64,000 bases of DNA, taken from the NCBI RefSeq assembly GCF_002021565.1, contig NZ_MSZX01000008.1, positions 62,027 to 126,026 on the forward strand. Reading direction: 5' to 3'. Origin of the DNA: Paenibacillus selenitireducens (GTDB taxonomy: Bacteria; Bacillota; Bacilli; Paenibacillales; Paenibacillaceae). The notes below the pieces were generated by a model. The model had not been told where the DNA came from. It saw only the letters and a program-made list of their open reading frames with translations, and made no database searches. The translations under genes and the position numbers were made by a program. Positions 54,728 to 63,682 of this stretch are shown piece after piece (the stretch's first letter is position 1; every line of letters starts with the position of its first letter).

Positions 54728-56618
54728 GGGCAGATAGACCTCCTGACAACATGAAATAAGGCAGCGACATGGTCACGAGCGTACTGCTTCCTTCCTTGCT
54801 CTCCACCCGAATCCCATAGTCTTTCCCATAAAACATCGATATGCGTTGGTTCACATTGCGAAGTCCAATTCCTGATCCTTCTTGATACGATTCCGTAATA
54901 TGATCGCCTATGTTTTGGTAGTCCGCTTCATCCATCTGAATCTTCTGGTTCAAATCCGATAACTTGCGGCTTGACATGCCAATGCCGTCATCCTCAATTT
55001 CGATCATCATATCCTCAAGCTCCGTATAAGCGCGGATTGTAATGGTCATCTTTGGTTTCTGCGTTTGTTCGAGCCGCATGCCATGTTTCACGGCATTCTC
55101 TATGATCGGCTGCAACGACATTTTCAGAACTTCTTGATCCAAATAAGCGGCGGGTATATCCAAGACTAGCTCCAGCCGATGGTCGTATCGAATATTCATA
55201 ATGGCGATGTAATTGCGGATATGTCCGATTTCATCCTTCAAGCGCACATGATGGCTAGTCCATTTCAGACTATAACGCATCATGCCGCCAAGCGACGTCA
55301 GCGCGTCGGAAATCGTATACTGCGCTTCGATTTCCGCCATCATTTTCAAATTTTCCAGTGTATTATAGAGAAAATGCGAATCGATTTGATTTTTGAGCGA
55401 TTTTAGCTCTGCTTCCTTCGCTGTTGCTTGGCGGTTAACCGCATCGACGATGAGCTTGTTAATTTGCTTCAATAGCTGTCGGAAGTGGTGCGCGAGCTCT
55501 CCGACCTCATCCGTCCCGCGAATTTGAATATCTACCTGGAAATCACCATTCCGCACTTTTTTCATCGATTCCCGCAAGATCTTCAGCTTTTTCAAAATTA
55601 ACGAATGTAGAAAATAGGAACTTAATGAAAGAATAGCAATCAGGAAAAATGTCGCGAGAATAATTTTATTTCGTATTTTGCTGATGTCGGATATGGTGTT
55701 TTTTAACGAAACCACGTTGACAATGTATACATCCAGACGTTCAATGTAGCTAGAAATCAACAAGAAAGGCTGCCCTTGTATCGTAATCGAGATACTTTTG
55801 CCAGATACATACGGATGCATGCTAAATTGTCTTGAGATTTCAGCAGGTGCTGCCAGCTTGAATAAATCCGCTTGATCATTGGTATAGGTATTGCCATCAC
55901 GGCTAATAATCATCATCTGCGAGTCCCGATCCTGAATAAGACTAAAGGTCTTCGTGAAGAAATTTTTGAGCTCCATATTCACTTCCAAAATACCGTTATG
56001 ACTGTTATCCAACTTCATAAATTCCCGAAGAAGAGACACGTATAACGAGGTGCGGTTAAAATCAGGGGATACCGTAACCAGTGCATCCGTATCGCTCCGG
56101 TTCACTTCCCACCATACAATTCCGCCTTGGTGCATCACTTTCGGATACCAATATTTGTTGACGATGCGACGTTCATTGAAGATCACCGGCCAGAACTCCG
56201 ATACATTCGGATTGTCTGTGAATATGCGGATATTCGCAATGTTCGGGTTGTTGAACAGGAAGTATTGAAACGTGCTGAACGTCTTCATTCGTAAATCGAT
56301 GAGACTCTTTACATCCGGCTCTTCCGTACTTTGTAAGTAATCATTAATTTCACTATTGGAAAGCGACAATTGGGCCGTTCGTTCCATGATATCCATATTA
56401 TTCAGAATATTAGATTTCTCGATATCCAAAATATATTGATTTTTCCTGGTAATATCTTTAATCGTATTTAAGTAGACATCGTGGAACAAATACCACGATA
56501 AGAGGATGATTGGAATTAAGATGATCAGAATAAACGAAATGATCAGCTTCACCCGGATCGACATACTACCTATATAATCTGACATTCTCGTTCCCCAGGT
56601 TTGAATCCCGTTAATCAT
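54702..56618 (-). CDS. YesM-like sensor histidine kinase
   Basis: A 638-residue membrane kinase: TM1 (about 25-45), extracytoplasmic sensor (about 45-325), TM2, HAMP (SMKKVRNGDFQVDIQIRGTD in part), His_kinase domain with phospho-His in DSHFLYNTLENLKMM, and ATPase boxes LQPIIENAVKHGM and GSGIGLRNVNQR. GGAAG is 8 nt before ATG 56618; a GTG at 56627 falls within that signal. Pair of the YesN-like regulator, downstream of the binding-protein gene. Confidence 0.94.
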   Translation of the reverse strand: MINGIQTWGTRMSDYIGSMSIRVKLIISFILIILIPIILLSWYLFHDVYLNTIKDITRKNQYILDIEKSNILNNMDIMERTAQLSLSNSEINDYLQSTEEPDVKSLIDLRMKTFSTFQYFLFNNPNIANIRIFTDNPNVSEFWPVIFNERRIVNKYWYPKVMHQGGIVWWEVNRSDTDALVTVSPDFNRTSLYVSLLREFMKLDNSHNGILEVNMELKNFFTKTFSLIQDRDSQMMIISRDGNTYTNDQADLFKLAAPAEISRQFSMHPYVSGKSISITIQGQPFLLISSYIERLDVYIVNVVSLKNTISDISKIRNKIILATFFLIAILSLSSYFLHSLILKKLKILRESMKKVRNGDFQVDIQIRGTDEVGELAHHFRQLLKQINKLIVDAVNRQATAKEAELKSLKNQIDSHFLYNTLENLKMMAEIEAQYTISDALTSLGGMMRYSLKWTSHHVRLKDEIGHIRNYIAIMNIRYDHRLELVLDIPAAYLDQEVLKMSLQPIIENAVKHGMRLEQTQKPKMTITIRAYTELEDMMIEIEDDGIGMSSRKLSDLNQKIQMDEADYQNIGDHITESYQEGSGIGLRNVNQRISMFYGKDYGIRVESKEGSSTLVTMSLPYFMLSGGLSAHAQTTDRR

Positions 56619-56705
56619 GATGATCACTTCCAGCCTATGATGATCATTAGCCCAGGTCTTCGCGGTTCGCGAAAGCCCAGGCCAATGTAATACGCTATGA
56701 CGTTC

Positions 56706-58376
56706 TTATTTCTTCAAAGCTTCCAGCTTCTGAATATTTTTCTCGTATGCTTGTTGACGGAAGGCATCGATTTTATCAATTCCTGCAGCAGCACGGTCTT
56801 TCACGAATTTATTAAAGATGTCATCAAATTCGGCATCAGATTTAGCAAGTAACATCTTCGGCAGAGCTTTTCCCCAGTTACGTGCAATTTTGCTACCTGA
56901 AATTCCTTCCTCCGATGTACTTGAAGGATCTAAATTATCGAATTCAGACATACTGATCGCCTTGCCGCGCGTCCATTCTTCCATTTGCTTCTGCGGATCA
57001 ACGCTCGGCGAAGCCCATTGCAGGTTCATATTCGTATCCATCAGCATCCAATATGTAAAGGACGCACCATACTTTTGGTCGAACGCATTACGATCTTTGT
57101 TGAGTAAATTTACGACTTCCGGTAAGAAGTGATCTTTTCCGTCGATTGTATCGTACGTCACGCCTTTTTCTCCAAGGAATAGATCTTTGTTGCCTTCTTC
57201 ACTTAGCAGATAACTTAAAAATTGAACGGCGCGTGCTTTATCCTTCACGTCTTTCGAAATGAGCGTCAATGTCCAACCCGAGATGCCTGGACCAGATAGC
57301 GTCGGCGCTTCTTTCTTCGAGTTCGCAGGTCCATTCACCGCGATGTAAGCTGTATTCGGATCTTTTTGATAGAGAGCGGTATTCTGGGCTGCAAAATCCG
57401 ATCTTTGGTACAACATCGCGAAATAACGGCCTTGCGCAATTTTTTCTTCCATTTGCGGACGCTTATCAATATATACATCCTTCGCGATTAAGCCCAATTC
57501 ATTGGCCTTACGGAACGTCTTCAACCAACTAACATAATCCGGATCTGTTCTACGATCATATAGTTTGCCGTCTTTTTGCTGCGGAATAGCCAAAAAGTTC
57601 TGGAGATACCCTTCAAGCGAGTAGTTGCCTGTCTCTGTAAACTCATGCAAGCCTAGTGGAATCAACGGCTGCCCGTTAACATCCGGGAACTTCTCTTTGG
57701 CCAATTGCAATGCTTTCAGGAACCCCTCCGGCGTGCTCATATCCGGGCTTCCAATGGCTTCATACATATCCTTGCGCACTTCAAAGGTTTGGTTCGAGAA
57801 AAAATTCTCACCATATTTCTTGTAATCCTCTGGTGAAGATGACGCATTCGGATAGCCGTATACGTTGCCATCATCGTTCTTATACCAACCTAACTTCGCA
57901 GGATCAGCCACTTTATAGAAATACGGGTCATACTTGTCCGCAAGTTCATTTAGTGGAAGTACAAGCTTGCCTGCTACCATTTTCTTGACTGCTTCTTCAT
58001 ACCAGCCCAGCGTAATAAAGTCTGGAAGCTTGCCTGAGGCGATCATGGTATTCAACTTCTCATTTTCGTTGCCTGCCGGGACGATAAAGTTAACCTTTAC
58101 GCCTGTCTTCTTCGTCACATACGTGCTTGTGGCATCGTCTGCCCATTTCTTATTGAACCAAGAAAAATTCATGTACCAATCGAATGTAATCGGATTTGCC
58201 GCCGCAGCTTTCCAGCCCGGTTCATCCGCATTCAATGTCGGAGCCGGTGTCGCGGCTTCCGCTTCTTTGGCAGGTGCAGGCGCCGTGGCCTCCTGTTTGC
58301 TATTCGAGCATGCGGCCATCGTAAACACCATGAGCAATGTCAACAACATAACAACAAATTTTCGTGATGTATTCAT
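56706..58376 (-). CDS. Sugar ABC transporter substrate-binding lipoprotein (LplA-like)
   Basis: A 556-residue lipoprotein with signal peptide and lipobox TMAAC (lipid Cys23), then an Ala/Pro/Glu linker. The body is a large family 1-type binding protein (DWYMNFSWFNKKWADD, SGKLPDFITLGWYEEAV, and the Trp/Tyr-rich C-terminal half). It captures an oligosaccharide outside the cell for the two permeases upstream. AAAGGGG precedes the ATG. A hairpin (CTTCGCG/CGCGAAG) lies after its stop codon and may adjust downstream expression. Confidence 0.94.
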   Translation of the reverse strand: MNTSRKFVVMLLTLLMVFTMAACSNSKQEATAPAPAKEAEAATPAPTLNADEPGWKAAAANPITFDWYMNFSWFNKKWADDATSTYVTKKTGVKVNFIVPAGNENEKLNTMIASGKLPDFITLGWYEEAVKKMVAGKLVLPLNELADKYDPYFYKVADPAKLGWYKNDDGNVYGYPNASSSPEDYKKYGENFFSNQTFEVRKDMYEAIGSPDMSTPEGFLKALQLAKEKFPDVNGQPLIPLGLHEFTETGNYSLEGYLQNFLAIPQQKDGKLYDRRTDPDYVSWLKTFRKANELGLIAKDVYIDKRPQMEEKIAQGRYFAMLYQRSDFAAQNTALYQKDPNTAYIAVNGPANSKKEAPTLSGPGISGWTLTLISKDVKDKARAVQFLSYLLSEEGNKDLFLGEKGVTYDTIDGKDHFLPEVVNLLNKDRNAFDQKYGASFTYWMLMDTNMNLQWASPSVDPQKQMEEWTRGKAISMSEFDNLDPSSTSEEGISGSKIARNWGKALPKMLLAKSDAEFDDIFNKFVKDRAAAGIDKIDAFRQQAYEKNIQKLEALKK

Positions 58377-58473
58377 ACGTATCCCCTTTTCTCGTATTCG
58401 TATTATTATCTATTAACAATTCTGGCATATAGCCCTTATTGGTAGAGGACATATGCGAGACTGATAACCAAGA

Positions 58474-59361
58474 TTAGCCCTTAATGGCACCTAACATGAA
58501 TCCTTTGACAAAATACTTCTGCAGGAACGGATACACGAACACGATCGGGGCCGTGGTCACGACCATGGTGGCTAACTTCAGCGATTGCGAGGTGACCGTA
58601 ACCGCTACGCCGCTAGGCATCGCAGCAAGCATTTGGTTCGAACTGGATTGCGCCACGACGCGGTACAGATACGTCTGAATCGGCTGCATATCGGTATCAT
58701 TGATGTAGATCATCCCCGTGAAATAATCGTTCCATTGATAGACCCCGTGGAATAAGGCAATCGTCGCGATAACAGGCATGGAAGAAGGGATAATGACACT
58801 CCAGAAAATCCGGAAATCATTGGCCCCGTCAATCTTAGCAGCCTCCTCCAATGCCTCCGGGATCTCACGGAAGAACGTGAGGAAGATAATAAGATCGAAG
58901 AAGCTGAACATCGCAGGAATAATATAGACCCAGAAGCTATCCAGAAGACCTAAATCACGAATCAACAAGTAATAGGGAATCAACCCGCCGCCAAAAAACA
59001 TCGTAATTGTCCCGATCACCATATACAGTTGTCGGCCAATCAGTTCTTTGCGAGATACGGCATACGCAACCATCGCGGTAAAAAATACGTGGACGACGGT
59101 CCCCACAACGGTCTTCGCTACAGTGACCCCCATCGCGGTCATAATCCCGCTGCTATTGAACACCGCACGAAAGCTCTCCAGACTGAATTGTCTTGGCCAC
59201 CAGTAGATTCCGCCGCGCATGGCATCTGACCCATCATTGAACGCATTGACAATGACATACCAAATGGGATACAGCGTAATAAAACAAATACATAACATAA
59301 TTACATTGTTAACCACATCGAATACCGCATCTGAAGCGGTTTGTCGTTTGGTCGAGAACAT
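58474..59361 (-). CDS. Sugar ABC transporter permease (LplC/YtcP-like)
   Basis: A 295-residue, six-helix CUT1 permease. The conserved cytoplasmic EAA loop is EALEEAAKIDGANDFRIFW, and the protein ends KYFVKGFMLGAIKG, as in LplC-type permeases. AAAGGCGG is 8 nt before ATG 59361, 17 nt after the preceding permease. No ATPase gene is present in the operon, so a shared MsmX-type ATPase elsewhere is likely. Confidence 0.94.
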   Translation of the reverse strand: MFSTKRQTASDAVFDVVNNVIMLCICFITLYPIWYVIVNAFNDGSDAMRGGIYWWPRQFSLESFRAVFNSSGIMTAMGVTVAKTVVGTVVHVFFTAMVAYAVSRKELIGRQLYMVIGTITMFFGGGLIPYYLLIRDLGLLDSFWVYIIPAMFSFFDLIIFLTFFREIPEALEEAAKIDGANDFRIFWSVIIPSSMPVIATIALFHGVYQWNDYFTGMIYINDTDMQPIQTYLYRVVAQSSSNQMLAAMPSGVAVTVTSQSLKLATMVVTTAPIVFVYPFLQKYFVKGFMLGAIKG

Positions 59362-59378
59362 GGAGGCCACCGCCTTTG

Positions 59379-60317
59379 TTAGAATAGGGATGTATTATTG
59401 AGTTTTTTCGTCACATAATTGGCTCCCAGCAGCAAGATCAGCGCAATGACCGACTTAATCAACCCCACCGCGGTCGCGTAGGAGTATCGAGCGGATAACA
59501 ATCCCGTCTGATAGACATAGAAATCAATAACATTGCTCGATGTTTCATTTAATGAATTGCGTAGAACTAGAATTTGGTCGAAGTTCGAATTTAGAATGCC
59601 GCTGATCGCTAGAATGAAGAGAATGGATATGGTTCCTTTGATGGAGGGAAGCGTAATGTTCCAGATCTTCTGGAACCGCCCTGCACCGTCGATCGTTGCT
59701 GCTTCATAATACTCCGGCGATACGCTGGAAATGGCAGCAAGATAGATGATGGCAGACCACCCAAGCTCTTTCCAAATATCCGAAGCCACAATAATGGTCC
59801 AGAAATACTTCGGCTCAGCCAAATATGTAATCGGCTCCTGAATAAGGTTCAAACCCATCAGGATCTTATTGATCACCCCTACGTCAGCAAGCCACGTCGC
59901 CATAATTCCGCCTAAGATGACCCAAGATAAAAAGTGCGGTAAGTAGGAAATCGTCTGAATGGATTTCTTGAATATGACCGACTTCACTTCATTCAGGAAT
60001 AAAGCAAAGATAATCGGAAGCGGAAATCCTATGATCAGTCTCAACAAACTCATCCCCAGCGTGTTCTTAATGACATAAGGCAGGTTCTCATCTTCAAGGA
60101 AAGCCTTGAAATGCTCAAGCCCTACCCATGGTGCTTGGGAAATGGAACTGATAATATCAAAATCCTTGAATGCAATAATAATTCCGTACATGGGGATGTA
60201 GTTAAATATGACCATCCAAGCCACGCCCAACAAGGCCATAACTTGCAAATAACGCTGTCCATAGAACTTTCGGAACCATTTCATCCGTACCTCACTGCTG
60301 CTTCGGGCACTTACCAC
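59379..60317 (-). CDS. Sugar ABC transporter permease (LplB-like)
   Basis: A 312-residue CUT1 permease with six helices; EAA loop EYYEAATIDGAGRFQKIWNIT. The typical N-terminus FRKFYGQRYLQVMALLGVAWMVIF in parts and GIIIAFKDFD mark the LplB/YteP type. AGGAGG lies 8 nt before GTG 60317; an ATG at 60284 with GAGG is an alternative start. First gene of the operon. Confidence 0.92.
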   Translation of the reverse strand: MVSARSSSEVRMKWFRKFYGQRYLQVMALLGVAWMVIFNYIPMYGIIIAFKDFDIISSISQAPWVGLEHFKAFLEDENLPYVIKNTLGMSLLRLIIGFPLPIIFALFLNEVKSVIFKKSIQTISYLPHFLSWVILGGIMATWLADVGVINKILMGLNLIQEPITYLAEPKYFWTIIVASDIWKELGWSAIIYLAAISSVSPEYYEAATIDGAGRFQKIWNITLPSIKGTISILFILAISGILNSNFDQILVLRNSLNETSSNVIDFYVYQTGLLSARYSYATAVGLIKSVIALILLLGANYVTKKLNNTSLF

Positions 60318-60347
60318 ATGCCCCACCTCCTATGGTCTCTCTATTGT

Positions 60348-60361
60348 TGTAAGCCCTTACA
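60348..60361. promoter_or_regulatory. Cre-like palindrome at the transport operon promoter
   Basis: TGTAAG-CC-CTTACA is a perfect inverted repeat close to the cre consensus except for the central CG. It lies 31 nt before the LplB-like start, next to TACAAT/TATTAT-like -10 sequences, so it can act as an operator. Confidence 0.4.
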
Positions 60362-60498
60362 AATAATATTGTAGAGGTAGATAAGTGCACTGAATAGGTA
60401 CCATATTTTAGATAAAGGTTCATTATTTTAGGAACTTGGGCATTTCGGGTTATACTTGAATACATCATCTTCGGACAGATGTATAAGGAGGTTTTCCC

Positions 60499-61242
60499 TT
60501 GTTCTTCGTTAACGACCTATCCTATTATCAAAATCAAATCGCTTCGCTCCCCTCCCATTCACCACTGACCAAACTGGATCTATTTACAAATGACTTTCTT
60601 CTCTATACCTGGAATCAACTATCGCTGTACTACTCGCCGCATAACGAATGGTTGAACGAAGGGGCAAAAGTCGTCATTGTTGGCATTACGCCGGGCTGGA
60701 CGCAAATGGAGATCGCTTATAGAACAACGCGAGATTTACTGATTCGAGGCACTCCTCTGATCGATGTCGCGCGCCAAGCCAAGCAGGCAGCTCGATTTGC
60801 CGGCACCATGAGAAATCACCTTATTCAGATGCTAAATCAATTGGAGCTGCACCGCTGGTTAGGATTACGTTCGTCAGAGGAGCTGTTCGAATCGGATTTA
60901 CTTCATACGACATCATTCATCAAGTATCCTTTATTCGTCCAAGGCAAGAACTACACCGGGCACACGCCGCCGCTAAGCAAAATCCCTGAGCTTCACACGT
61001 TCGCCATGACATCATTTGTCGATGAATTATCAAGGATAATGGGGAAGCCTCTGATCATTCCGTTAGGGAAATCTGTGGAAGCCTTCCTCCTTGAGATTGT
61101 TCATCAAGATCGTCTGGATCCAGACCAATGTCTCTGGCACTTCCCGCATCCCTCCGGCGCGAATGGCAATCGAACCCGGCAATTTGCCGAACACTTTCAG
61201 CAATATCGGGACATGTTAGAAGCTTATTTCAAGAAGGGGTGA
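60499..61242 (+). CDS. Uracil-DNA-glycosylase-fold protein of unknown function
   Basis: A 247-residue protein. VVIVGITPGWTQ resembles motif 1 of the UDG superfamily and WHFPHPSGANGNR resembles motif 2 (HPSxxNG). The catalytic residue of a true uracil glycosylase is not certain, so DNA repair is unproven. TTG start at 60499 follows AAGGAGG by 7 nt. Single gene, divergent from the sugar transport operon. Confidence 0.75.
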   Translation: MFFVNDLSYYQNQIASLPSHSPLTKLDLFTNDFLLYTWNQLSLYYSPHNEWLNEGAKVVIVGITPGWTQMEIAYRTTRDLLIRGTPLIDVARQAKQAARFAGTMRNHLIQMLNQLELHRWLGLRSSEELFESDLLHTTSFIKYPLFVQGKNYTGHTPPLSKIPELHTFAMTSFVDELSRIMGKPLIIPLGKSVEAFLLEIVHQDRLDPDQCLWHFPHPSGANGNRTRQFAEHFQQYRDMLEAYFKKG

Positions 61243-61343
61243 GGGTTGCGCGCAGCGGTACTGGTGGCCGTGCTTAACCCATATACCTACCAATAAGGAT
61301 AATCCCATCCAAGCTTCTTCGCACCTTAACGGTTACAGTGAAA

Positions 61344-61372
61344 AGGCCAACCCGATTGGGTTGACCTGATGA
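61344..61372. terminator. Hairpin between UDG-fold gene and aldo/keto reductase
   Basis: AGGCCAACCC-GATT-GGGTTGACCT; on the minus strand it ends in CCTTTTC. Confidence 0.7.
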
Positions 61373-61403
61373 CACGTAAGCTATTTTCCCTATAACGATC
61401 TAA

Positions 61404-62336
61404 TTATAATGCCCGTAAATCCAACCAACGAATTTCCGCAGGTGTTAAGACGAGTTCCGTCGCTTCCAAGCAGGACTTGAGTTCCGCATCGTTCCGAGGA
61501 CCGATAATGGCTCCCGTCGGGAACGATTGATTCAAGACGTAGGCAAGCGCAATTTGAATGGTCGTGACGCCTTTCTCGGCTGCTAGCTGCTCGGCGCGGT
61601 GATACCGCTCCCAGTTCTCATCATTGTAGAACACGCGAACGAGATCTTCATTCGATCGGTCATCCCGCGTAAATCGTCCCGTGAAGAAGCCCCTTGCCTG
61701 TGCAGACCACGAAAGCAGAGGTAGTTCCGAACGCTCATGCCATGCCAAGGATTCCTCATCAAGACTGATGCAATTCGCCCAATAAGGTTCGATGGCTTTC
61801 GCTAAGCTCAGGTTCGGACTGCTGAAAGAAAACCCGCGCAGCCCATGATCTTCCGCGTAGCAATTCGCTTCTTCAAGACGCGCCGTTGTCCAGTTGGATG
61901 CACCAAAGATCCCAATTCGCCCCGCTTCTACATGCTCATTCAGAGCTTCTAGAATCGCTCCAACCGGCACACTCGTATCATCGCGATGAAGGGCATACAG
62001 ATCGGTTCGATCCGTGCGCAACCGATCCAAGCTGATCATCAGCTCCTCATGAATCGCCGCTTTGTTCACTCTTGACCCATCTTCGTTCGGATGAGCCCCT
62101 TTTGTCCAAATATTGATCTGGTCCCGATTTTTTCGCTCTTCGATCCACATGCCTATCGCTTGTTCGCTCTTTCCGCCGCAATAGATAAAAGCCGTATCAA
62201 TCGTATTCCCGCCAATCGCTGCATAACCATCCAGTACCCTGCAAACCTCTTCGAACGTCTCCGGGGTGAAAAAATCTGAACCCATGATTAATGATGATAC
62301 ATCATTTTTCAGTCCTGCAAAGGATAGACTCTTCAA
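61404..62336 (-). CDS. Aldo/keto reductase
   Basis: A TIM-barrel NADPH reductase of about 310 residues. Catalytic tetrad: Asp in GGNTIDTAFIYCGG, Tyr in the same segment, Lys in NIWTKGAHP, His in YALHRDD. The cofactor end GAIIGPRNDAELKSCL is present. GAGGAG overlaps the upstream gene's stop codon and lies 9 nt before TTG 62336; ATG 62345 is nearer but abuts it. It follows a Gfo/Idh/MocA gene by a few nt, so they form a two-gene operon for an unknown sugar derivative. Confidence 0.92.
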   Translation of the reverse strand: MKSLSFAGLKNDVSSLIMGSDFFTPETFEEVCRVLDGYAAIGGNTIDTAFIYCGGKSEQAIGMWIEERKNRDQINIWTKGAHPNEDGSRVNKAAIHEELMISLDRLRTDRTDLYALHRDDTSVPVGAILEALNEHVEAGRIGIFGASNWTTARLEEANCYAEDHGLRGFSFSSPNLSLAKAIEPYWANCISLDEESLAWHERSELPLLSWSAQARGFFTGRFTRDDRSNEDLVRVFYNDENWERYHRAEQLAAEKGVTTIQIALAYVLNQSFPTGAIIGPRNDAELKSCLEATELVLTPAEIRWLDLRAL

Positions 62337-62350
62337 CTCATTCATCTCCT

Positions 62351-63340
62351 CTAGATTCGAATACGTTGATGCGTGTAAGCGGATTCAAGACAAGCGTCAA
62401 TGACTTTCATATTGGCTACGGCATCGTCAGGGCCAAATCTAGCCGATTCTTCCCCCCATACGGTGCGAGCGAAATGATCTGCTTGAAGCGCATACGTATT
62501 GAACGTCTCTTGCTTCTCTTCCCGCTTCCCTTCGTTCGTATGTACATAGAAGTTCGGATCGCCAATAAAGGCGGATGGCACTTCGATACGCCCATTGGTG
62601 CCAACAATTTCTAATGTATTCCGAAATGCTGCCCACATCCCACAATCGAACGTTAAGCCCACGCTGTTATCAAATTCGATGATCCCCGAAGCCATCATGT
62701 CAACATGATCATGCTCTGGAGATATCAGTGCGTGAACCGTAGCGGCTTCCGGCTCGCTTCCCAGAATCAACCGGGCTGCGCTAATCGGATAACAGCCTAC
62801 GTCATAGATTGAGCCACCGCCCCAATCTTTACGGTACCTCACATTGTTCTTATCGGCGTGGTTATTAAAAGTAAAAGTCCCGTGAATCCCGCGCACCTCA
62901 CCGATTTCTCCGGACGCAATAATGTCCTTGATTCGATCGTACCGGGGATGGTAACGGTACATGAATGCTTCCGCGAGATGTTTTCCCGTGCTGCGGCTTA
63001 CTTCCAGCATTCTCGCAGCCTCTCCCGCATTCAACGCAAGCGGCTTCTCGCACAGGACATGCTTGCCGGCTTCCATCGCACGAATCGACCATTCCATGTG
63101 CAGATGATTCGGCAAAGGAATGTACACGGCATCCAAATTCGGATCCGCCAGCAATTCTTCATAACTCCCGTAAGCCTTTGGAATTTCCAGCTTCTCAGCG
63201 GTTTCTTGAGCTTTACGCAAATCTCGGCTAGCAATCGCCGATACGACACTTGTTGCGGATTGCTTAATTCCCGGTATCACCGATCCTACGGCAATTCCCG
63301 CACAACCTACAACTCCGAAACGCAAAGGATGATTCGTCAT
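62351..63340 (-). CDS. Gfo/Idh/MocA family oxidoreductase (second copy type)
   Basis: A 329-residue NAD(P)-dependent dehydrogenase: Rossmann RFGVVGCAGIAVGSVIPGI, VYIPLPNHLHMEWSIRAME, catalytic Lys in CEKPLALNAGEAARML, and GGGSIYDVGCYPISAARLILG. This pattern fits the subgroup with glucose-fructose oxidoreductase and xylose dehydrogenase. GCAGGTG precedes ATG 63340; the frame to 63367 has no ribosome binding site. Operon with the aldo/keto reductase. Confidence 0.92.
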   Translation of the reverse strand: MTNHPLRFGVVGCAGIAVGSVIPGIKQSATSVVSAIASRDLRKAQETAEKLEIPKAYGSYEELLADPNLDAVYIPLPNHLHMEWSIRAMEAGKHVLCEKPLALNAGEAARMLEVSRSTGKHLAEAFMYRYHPRYDRIKDIIASGEIGEVRGIHGTFTFNNHADKNNVRYRKDWGGGSIYDVGCYPISAARLILGSEPEAATVHALISPEHDHVDMMASGIIEFDNSVGLTFDCGMWAAFRNTLEIVGTNGRIEVPSAFIGDPNFYVHTNEGKREEKQETFNTYALQADHFARTVWGEESARFGPDDAVANMKVIDACLESAYTHQRIRI

Positions 63341-63682
63341 GGGACACCTGCTTTCAAAAGTTTCCATTTGAGGTTAACGAGTACACAGATAATATAATTC
63401 AAATTGATTCCAGGATCAATGCCAAAAATTTAAATCCTACTCATCATCGATGAATATGAATAGAACCGTATTCGTTACTTATTCTACCGAAATATAATTT
63501 TTTCCATTTTAGTATGGATATTGTATTAAACCAATGGTAAAATCTTCTTAATATTTTTTCCTACTATTTGAGTGGGGATTATGGACAAGAACATAGAAAG
63601 GAGGATACCCGCCCAACAAGCGATCCCCCTCAAATAACGAGAAAATATGTTACCTCAATTTATATTAAATGGAGGAATTTAT
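63341..63682. other. Intergenic region before the secreted protein gene
   Basis: AT-rich stretch of about 340 nt between divergent genes. It must hold both promoters. I see no small gene or clear RNA element in it. Confidence 0.4.
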
